NCBI RefSeq assembly: GCF_021018895.1
Contig: NC_079380.1
Location: 11,102,236-11,166,235 of the forward strand
Source: Seriola aureovittata
Taxonomy: Eukaryota; Chordata; Actinopteri; Carangiformes; Carangidae
Length of the DNA: 64,000 nt
Reading direction: 5' to 3'
Part shown: positions 10,928 through 30,800 of the stretch, one piece after another
Layout: each line of letters starts with the position of its first letter
How positions within the stretch are numbered: the first letter of the stretch is position 1
Notes under the pieces: model-generated
Seen by the model: only the letters and a program-made list of their open reading frames with translations
Told to the model about the DNA's origin: nothing
Database searches by the model: none
Translations under genes and position numbers: made by a program

Positions 10928-13900
10928 AAGTTGGAGTACGCGTGGAACAGCGTTTAACTTCAATTAGAAATGAAATGATAGCCAACTGTTATCGAGATTA
11001 TTCAACCAAAAATCAATGTCCAACGACATAGGTGGCCAGCTGCATGCCTGATGGGTAATATCAGAACTCTTTAAAAATAATTATAGTAGCTAAATACAAG
11101 TAAATGTTAAAGTGGACTACAAAGTATCCAGATTGTGTGCTCTGGGCATCAGGTGTACATTTTTTTTTTTTTAAATGGCCGATTTAATATGCCACTGCAG
11201 CAGTAGCAGTATGCTACTTTACTCTTAAGGTAAGAATAGGCCAGTATGAAACAGGCTGTAAATTAAACTAACACAAATCACTTGAGAGGCTGTAAAACTG
11301 AAACCACTGACAAACTGCTGTCTGAGATTATGTTAGGACTTAACAGTGAGTCAATGACACTTGTAACAGTAGGCACTCACTGTTAGGGAATGACAATTGG
11401 CTTAATATAAGCTCAAAACCATCGCAGGAATTCAAGTAGGCTACTCTCCCATGGGCTAGTGTGCCCAGTTCTTTGAGTGTTCAGAGAGGTGACAGTCAGT
11501 ATAACTTAATGGGAATCCTAATAGCACTCTAAATTTATTACCAATACAGATTGCCAACACAGCCCATTCATAAACACAGCGCTGACTCTGGCGTATTTGA
11601 AATGAACCAAGGCTCACAATAAAGGTCACATCAGCCAGCAGCAGTAACTCAAGTGTTGTAGAGTCATCTGAAAACTATCATTGACATACAGTGTAAATAA
11701 TTTTCTTTCTCGTTTTTTGTTTTTCAGTCTGAGAATGCTGAGTAAGAGACTACATCTGCTGGACAACGTTAAACAGAGTTCATAAAATATGAACAACCTG
11801 CTGTGATATGTACAAATGTAATAAAGATGTTTTGATGATACTGTTTTTCTTTTCTTCCAAAAATCCAGTGCATCAAGGCAACACAGTTAATAACTAACTG
11901 GAATTATATTAGGCCCAGGTTCAAGGGTTCTTACCATAATAAAGGATTTCTATGAAAAAATTAAAGTTAAAAATGTTTTTCAAGGGTTGTTCATTCAAAC
12001 AAAACACAAGCTATTGAAATTTGTGCCTGTAATGCAAAGCAATATGTGAACAAGTACAACTTTTGATTTATTAATCTCCAACTAAATGCAGTCTTTTTAA
12101 GAGTGTATCATGTATGGAATTTATTGTTTATTTATCTGGCACAACTAAGGTGACCCATAGAACATCACAATTTGAAGGACATGGATCTAACTTTATACTA
12201 AATATAAAAGGTTAGATGATGTTACAGCCAGGAAGTATTAATTAACAGCATTCAAAGGTGGTCTCGCCTTTGTGGCACCAAACTCTCACAGATGCACATG
12301 TGTTGTTGGACCCTGGGGCAGATACTATTTATGTGGACAATGCACACTAACTGGTTGTGCATTTGTGTGCCAAGATATTTTAGGAGTTGACTCGGGCATT
12401 GTTGTGCTTGTAGACAACTGCATGGGAGTGGCCACCAAGGCAATTGATGTAAAGACAATTTCCTTTGTTTCGAATGACAAAGATAATATCATATGACAGA
12501 CTGAAGCCATGGTGTTCTTTTTAAATACAGCTGTCAGTATGTCGTTAAGGAATGACTGATTGCTTTGGCATGCTAAAATGATATGCTTAAACAGTAAAGA
12601 AAATAACTACAGTCAAATATTGTCTCATGTCTCACTCATGACACAGTTGTTCATGAGGTTTGTTTAGAGCTGCTTCAATTAATGATAAAAATTCTCCTGA
12701 TTAAAGTGTCTACTAGGAGGCGAACACAATTGTTTGGTTCACAAGAATATAAAAGTTAAATGTGCTTTCTTTAATAGATAAGATATAAAAAGATAGTAAA
12801 TCATAACACAGCAATCAGGATTATTTGAATGTAAAATAAGCTTTGGTTACAACATGATGAGTTATTGATGGTCTTGTGCAATATATTTTGCTGAAGCACA
12901 TACAATAAGCTTTACTGTTTGGCTCACCTCATCCAACTTTCTTTTTCCTCCTTGTATTTCCTTATCGCTTCACAAATTACTGCAGTTCATGTTTAGACTG
13001 TTGACTGTTGTTGTTAGGTTGTCAACTACATTGCTACTGAAATCTCAACCTTAAAAATTAAGCACACTGCAGATCCTCCCCTGTTCTGTCTGCGACCTTT
13101 ATTCTGATAAAATGAATAAAACAAGGAAAACTAAATCAAACAAAGGAAAATAGAGAGTTTAACCAACACCACCTGTGGTTCTCTCAGTGTTACTACTCTG
13201 TCTAGGAAGAGTCTGACACTCTTTTAAATCTCACCAGGCTCCTCCTCGCCCGACGCATTAGGCATGTTTTATTTCAGTTCACAGGCTTAGTGCAGCAGCT
13301 CTTCTATAAGCATCTACAGACTCAAGGACATGCAAACGAGAAGGTTAGTCAGGACTGTCTGTCCCCACTTATATCCCTCCCCACTTACTGTATATCCATT
13401 TTCACCTTCTGATCAATTCGTGGTCTTTTCACTTGCATTATAGCCAAATTATGAAACTGACTGATTTACACTCTCAGAAATGACATTCTGATTCTCAGAT
13501 GGGAAAGAAAATGCTGTGAGTTGTGTATAATATGTCATTTTTGCAACACAAAATGTGCACGTTGAGCATATCACCAGAAAGTAAATAGCAAGTAAACCAC
13601 AAAGTGAAGCTCAGCCTGAAATTAGAGCAAAATGTAAGGTAAGCACCATGATGCTTCAATTACAAGCAGGTCAGAGCTTTTCTGCAGCATTGGTGGCCGT
13701 CACACTGGTGTAATTGAAACGATTCTAAATAGTGAATTTCTTTTTATTTGCAATGATATAATTCTGTCCCCTATACTTTAAGAATGTTAGAACTGTCATA
13801 ACAAAACACAACATAAACATTAAGCACAACATAAAAAATAATACATTTTTCCTTCAGGTCTGTAATGGTAGACTTACAATTCAAATCAGCTGGTGCATTT

Positions 13901-14639
13901 TGTCTAGTAATGGGCCTTGTGTGTACAAAATGCTTTGTATTCAAGGTGACACAGTACATAGACATGCATTAGAAAATTAAAATGTTCAACTAGATGAATG
14001 TAATCGAAGCATAGACTCATATTTGTATGATACATGCAGACTAAGATATAGCACTAAACCATAACTAAACATCTAATCCTCTCCCTCTGTTGTGCAAAAA
14101 TAGCATCTAATTTAAATCTAAGCCCACCAAGGCTTCCTTCAAACAAGTTGACAAAAAAAATGACTGAAGACCTTTGCCCTTACTTGAATAGCACATTGGA
14201 CACATGCTATTCAGGTTGGCTGAAAAAAATGAAGACCTTTGACCTTACTTGAATAGCATGTGTGCAACACATGTTTGCACAATAGTCCACTTACCTACTG
14301 AGGTCACATGGGTGACATTCCTCAAGGTCATCTCCTTTTTTTTAAGAATGAAGGTTAGGTAAATATAAAAGGCAATATGACAACTTCACTCAACAATCCA
14401 GATTTAAAAATATATAAAGGTCATTGGGAAAAAAGTTTAAAAGTAGAAATTTATTTTCCTGCATTTATTATACATTGAAATTTTAACATACACTAATCCT
14501 GGATACACTTTTCATTCATGGTGCTATTACAGTTCTGGCATCTCTAACATCTTGTTTATTGGCGCAGGATTTATTTTGGGTCTTATCCCAGCCTTGATGG
14601 CAACTGTTCATCCACTTCATTCCAAGGCGATATGTAATC

Positions 14640-14775
14640 CAGCCTCAGCTTTTATGGAATGGCGCTCAGCCTCAATTTTATTTCAGACATCTGAGATGTG
14701 TCGTTGTCCTGCAACTATATACCAGTGACATTTACATGCTTCTCCAAGACCACAGCCTGTGCCTGCTATGACATA
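14640..14775 (+). repeat. Myosin-upstream module, copy 2
   Basis: The core is at 14,706-14,747 (CCTGCAACTATATACCAGTG, then GCTTCTCCA), about 1.2 kb before the intact gene's TATA box. The ~65 bp before the core align loosely with copy 1. Confidence 0.55.
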
Positions 14776-15084
14776 CTTGAATAAGAGTATTATTACCAAC
14801 ACTGAAGATCATTTTATTATTGAAACGAGTTGGTGACTGATTTGTCTGTTAATGAAAAGAATATATTGTCTGGTTTAAAAAGCCTTGAAACCCAAGCTCT
14901 TACATCCCCAACAAATGTTCTACTAATTACTGAGTTATGTGTAATGATTTGTACTGTGAAATGATAAAATAATAACTATAAATAATTAGTGATAATAAGT
15001 TTAGCATACATTTTAGAAAAGAGAAAAATATGAGCCAAATATGATCATAAGAAATCAAATTTTTTTAATATCTGTGGCCATGAA

Positions 15085-15205
15085 TGGAATGGCTCTGACC
15101 CTACTTTATGGAATACTTGACCTTTTTGTTATTGGACAACCAAATCTGACACCTGTGAATGTCCTGCAACTGTACACCAGTGACATCTGGGTGCTTCTCC
15201 AGAAC
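15085..15205 (+). repeat. Myosin-upstream module, copy 3
   Basis: The core is at 15,161-15,202 (CCTGCAACTGTACACCAGTG, then GCTTCTCCA), about 780 bp before the TATA box. It abuts the perfect inverted repeat at 15,203. Confidence 0.55.
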
Positions 15206-15257
15206 TGGTGGAAAAATACATTTATTTAAAATAAATAAATTTATTTTTCCACCAGTT
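15203..15257. repeat. Perfect 16-bp inverted repeat
   Basis: AACTGGTGGAAAAATA (15203-15218) is exactly complementary to TATTTTTCCACCAGTT (15242-15257), with a 23-nt A/T-rich loop. It follows directly on the third module core. Confidence 0.95.
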
Positions 15258-15569
15258 TATTTAAATAAATAGAATAAATAAATAAATGTCTCCATATTTT
15301 ACATCAGTTAACAAACTGAGATTGTAATCATGAAGTCAACATTTTTACCTTTTAAAAAATATAATTTTTAATGTAAGTTTCATCATTTTGAAACCAGTGT
15401 TCCTTTTCAGTCTAAAACATCAATCTTTATTAATATTATAAGATATTATATAGGAGTTCCATTTTCAAGTTCAAGTTCAAATTTAACAACACCAACAAGA
15501 TTTATCCTACTCTTATTAATTCATGTATAACAGATATATAATGCAATAGCTTTTATGCCATGTTGGAAA

Positions 15570-15700
15570 ATCTAATATATGTATATATGTCTATGTGTAT
15601 TATATATCAACATATACATATATTAGATCATATATTAAATATATTATATTATATATATCATATATTATTATATTATCATATATAACAATTGATGCATATA
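15570..15700. repeat. AT-rich palindromic tract
   Basis: TCTAATATATGTATATATG (15571-15589) is nearly complementary to CATATACATATATTAGA (15611-15627). More TATA-rich sequence follows. Confidence 0.8.
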
Positions 15701-15889
15701 ACATTAAGTTTAAAAGTAACTGTTTATGTTATTAAACAATTAATTTTTAGAAGAATTTTACTAAGTCTTTACTAACCTCTTAGTTTAGGCGCAGGGAAAA
15801 ATACCTACAGCTACAAATGTGCATACAAGGCAATATAATCACTGTAAATGTCAATGTCACAGGATTAGCGGCAACATGACAAGAATACA

Positions 15890-15989
15890 TGACCAAATTG
15901 AGAAAGGCACACCTACTGAGAAGACAGTCCTCCCTCTATAAAAGAGGCTGCTTAGGACTCTGTCGATAACTGGTAGGCTTCCAACTCAG
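15890..15989 (+). promoter_or_regulatory. Core promoter and exon 1 of the intact myosin heavy chain gene
   Basis: A TGACCAAATTGAGAAAG block (15890-15906) precedes TATAAAA (15937-15943) by 47 bp, matching the pseudogene promoter in sequence and spacing. Transcription probably starts near 15,965. Noncoding exon 1 ends at 15,989 (GTGAGT donor). A second noncoding exon fits 16,231-16,282, and exon 3 begins at 16,424, 17 nt before the ATG. Two leading noncoding exons are typical of sarcomeric myosin genes. Confidence 0.8.
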
Positions 15990-16440
15990 GTGAGTACAGT
16001 AATATTGTGAAAAACAAATTTCTCGTTGATAAAAATACTTACAAGAATGTTTATTATCATAATTTTATTATGATACTTGCAATAATTTATTCGTGTTACA
16101 AAGGGAAATATATATATAAATGTCATGCCAGCTTGTAGTTTTTAAAAAATTATATATGTATGTGATATACGTATTTCAAAATCAAGATAAATATCTATTG
16201 ATTAAAATATGGTTGACAATTTATCAACAGGGTGAAAAGAACAGACCTGACAATATTCAATCTTCTGTTGGGGCCAAAGGAGGTAAATTATAGTTTTCCT
16301 TTGATGATATCCAAAACATAATTCAAAACATATCTCATGTGAAAAGTCTACTAAGAGCATGTTGATATTTATTAGAACAAATACAAGAGAAATACATCAT
16401 GTATGACCTCTCTTTATTTTCAGTCGCTTAAGGTGCCATC

Positions 16441-27082
<10,642 letters not shown>

Positions 27083-27182
27083 GATACAAGTTTCCAGCTG
27101 AGGCTTTTCAATCAAGTTCATACAATATGAGCGCTTGAGAATTTTCTTGTGTAAATCTTCAATAAATGTTAAAAATGTCCTG

Positions 27183-27686
27183 TGTTCCTTTTTCTTTTTT
27201 ACTTGTCTGTCATACTTAACTTACATAACCAAGTTACTTTAGGTAACAGTTGGATAACACTATTAAAACAATATGTGTCATTTATGATGACCAAACTGAC
27301 AAATTGTTGCTAATCATATAGCTGCAAGTTCAGTTAAGAGCAAATGTTACACATCTTTTCCATCATGTGCTGTAGTTGAGATGCACCAGCGATTTATAGA
27401 AAACAGGTGTTGTAGTAAAATGGTACAGGTAGGCTCTAAGCTCATTTGTCAATCATGGGGGTCAACTAATCAAGAGCAAACATGAACTGGCAATCAGGTT
27501 TAATTAAGGTATTTTTATTTTTTATTGTTATACTGCTTTTTCAGTTTCACACAGTTTGCTAGAGTTGCGGGTTTAATTGCAGCCTACCTAGAGTTTCTCT
27601 CTTTGGATAAGCAGCTAAAGTAGTAATATCTTTAAGTGCATACACTGCATTTACATTTACATCTCACCTACACCACAGCTGTTTAC

Positions 27687-27728
<42 letters not shown>

Positions 27729-27863
27729 TGTGGGCATATGAATAGCAAAAATACAATTTTATAAACATTGTTGCATTAGTTACAGTCCAAGCCAATTACT
27801 GGCAGCTCACATTTGACCTCTATTGTTCTCCTCAATAGATGATTTACAGTGTTGCATACCTGA
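27183..27863. other. Spacer between convergent genes, with (TA)n
   Basis: The myosin gene (+) and the GoLoco gene (-) converge here. A pure (TA)n tract covers 27,690-27,725. TTTATT at 27,514-27,519 is an AATAAA on the minus strand and a candidate poly(A) signal for the GoLoco gene. Confidence 0.7.
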
Positions 27864-30800
27864 CTATTGTTTATTGCCACCATCCTTTCTATCTTTCTTT
27901 CCACCCCCCTTTCCCTTTCCTTGGTCTGCCTTTTCCCTCCCCTTTCCAGGATCCCCTTTATATTTCTGCCCTCCTTTCTGCATCTGGGCTGTATGAATCT
28001 TCTCAATCAGAGAGAAGCAGTCTTCATCTGGACTGATGGGGCTGGTCACAAGCTCCCCCTGTTCATCTGTGCATGAACTTACAGTATATGCTTTACAGGT
28101 TGCACCTGGGTTGGGAGATGATGGTCTTGAGCGGGCTTTCCTGGGACTTGCATGGCTTGGAGAGCAGTGCCTGGACTTAACATCTTCTTTTGGGACAAGG
28201 TTTAAGTTGAAGGACAGGGGTCTTCCAGGTCCTGGGCTCAGAGGAATCACAAGGTTATCTCCTGGGGCTCCTAGAGTGAGAAAGACCTCTGGGAATGTAC
28301 ATGGCTGATCATCATTCTCCCGTCCCTTTGAGAGATAAAAGAGTCAAATAAGCATTGATGAAGCCACACACCTTTTATTAAGACAATAACCTGTCACAAA
28401 GAACATTTCCAGAAATCATTCCTACCTTTCCCCATAACACTACAATAACTCACCTTGGTATGACAGGTGAACACACTGCTGCACCACCATTTGTCTATAT
28501 TATACTTTTACTGCATTTATTATACACTGTCATTTTGCACAGTTCTTATTGCACCCCAACCTTTATTAATTGCACACCATCCTGCTGTATATATTATTCG
28601 TATTCTTATTTTTATTAAATGCTGTTTTTGATGTTTATATTGTATATTTTATATATTTTGAGTATGAATATCTGGCTCTACACACATTCAACAGCTGTGG
28701 GTTTTCATTTTTAACCCCAGTCTGCTGTAACAATTTCCCTCACTGGATCAAGTGAAATAAAGAAATAAAGAAATAAAGAAAAATAAAGAAAGTCAGTCTG
28801 TCTGTCTGTCTGTCTGTCTTACCTGCTGTGGTGTGAAACTCATGGACACCCTCACTGTCACCTGTAAAAAAACAAACAAAAAAAAAAAAATCATTGTTCA
28901 ATACAAAGTGTTTCAGTAAATCTTGTTTAGCTTTTTTAATTTATTATTTGCAAACTACATGGAGTTATTATTCAAATCATTACAAGCTGGACCCAAGTTC
29001 TTTGCTTACTTAAGTGTCAAGTGTTTTCACTTTTATCTGTTTGGTGTCCTTCAGTGAAAATCGTTACAGAACAATACATTTTAAACTATAAAAAAGTTTT
29101 TTTTTCTCTCTCCCAGAAGTCACACTACTAATGAAAAAGAAAAATTACCTGTCCTGGGGAATTTAGATTCTTCTGATATTCTGTTTCAGGCGTAAACGAA
29201 GCAGATTTTGGCAGGACACTGGGGGAGCCATATGCTGCATTAGCCATTTGGGGTTGAGAGGTAGGTCTGGAATAGTCCTTCCTTGGTGTTGTTGGTGTAC
29301 TCTCAGCAACAGTGATGTGTGGTGGACGAGCCTTGCAGAAGAAAAATGAAAACAAAAGGCAGTTGAGTCGTCAAATATTCCACCATAATAGCTGTGATTT
29401 ATTAAATGGACATAAAGCTGTTTATAAGGGAAACATTTTGATGTTAACATACTTTTCTACTTAACATAATAACCTAACTTAATTTCGAGATGTAAAGGTA
29501 CTCCTAAAAAATCTATTCAGCTGAGCTATTCTATAGGGGGGACTTGTGGTATGCAGTATGTTTCTGCCATGAATTATAGTACTGTAGTCACAACAATTTG
29601 CCTGCACACTGACACAAAACAAATCATGATCTGCATACCATTCACTTTGTGGGCATGTTACAAATAACATTTAGCAACATTTGACAATATTCATTTATTT
29701 CCACACTACCAATAAGTTGTGTTACTCACTGGATTCCCAGACTTTGTATTTTCTTTTCGTTCAGAATTCCCACTTATGCCTGGCAGGGTAGGAAGTGAAA
29801 CACGCTGATCGTCTAGCCGTCGTGCCTGACTGGAGGCAAGGATTTTGAAGAATGCATCAGTCTCTGCACCTGTTACGAAGAGCTAAGAGTTATCTCCGTG
29901 ACATTTCAGTGGCAGAAAACACATACTTGACCTTTTCGTGCCTTGTGTGTTTTTCTGACCTGTGGGTACGTTATTCAAAGCACTTCCATTGTGTGTGGGG
30001 GTGGCAGGGTTACTTTTGCCCGGTTGTAAAGAGCAACGTTGCTCATCCATACGTCCACCCTGTGCCTTACTTATTATTTTGAAAAACTTCTCCTGCTCAG
30101 CTGGAGTTGAGTCCTGAAAAAGATTTAAAGAAAGAAATGCAATGAGAAGTGGGACAAACAACTTGGCCATTGGAGGCAGCCACTGAAAAAAGTAAAGAGG
30201 ACAAAATGAAAGAACTACAATTTTTTAAGGGATCAAGACAATAGACACACTGGCAAAACTATAAGCTGTGTATTGAGCAGCATGACATGTCACCTGCTGA
30301 TGTTGGTCGGTTTTGTCACGGTTTAAAGAGGCAGACGTCCGGGGAGTTTCATCAGATGTGTCTGATTTGGGATTCTGGAGGATTTGGGGTGCACAACATC
30401 TTTGTTCATCCATCCTAGATCCCTGTAGGAGTAAAATGTGATTCACTGTTGAAATGTTGGATCAAAGCACCTGGATGCATTGTTAAAAATAATCTATATC
30501 TATAAAAAGAAACATGTAAAGACATTGTGGAACAAAATGAAAAAGACACAATGGTTTTTACAACATGCTATTTATGGGGCAAACCTGGACTTTGGAGACC
30601 ATGTAACACAGGTAGCTTGCATCCATCTCTGCCGCAGTTGATGTTGATGTGGTACCACCATTCTGTATCCCTGGCAATGAAGGAAGAGACACTCGCTGGT
30701 CATCAAGCCGTCGGCCTTGAGAGTTGGCCAGCAGGTTGAGGAACTTTTCAGAATCTGGACCTAGGAAGAGACATATCAGCACACATGAAAATGCAATGAA

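Larger units (their letters stand above)
11836..15889. other. Intergenic spacer between the two myosin copies
   Basis: About 4 kb with no supported gene. It holds a roughly 70-bp direct duplication (about 14,160-14,280, two copies of GAAGACCTTTG...CTTACTTGAATAGCA), two copies of the myosin-upstream module and two AT-rich palindromic stretches, listed separately. Overlapping open frames on both strands near 12,252-12,510 look fortuitous. Confidence 0.6.

Noticed and set aside
12252..12510. Overlapping open frames on both strands between the myosin copies
   Set aside because: No splice context, no recognisable protein pattern, and both strands open over the same bases, which fits chance in low-stop sequence.
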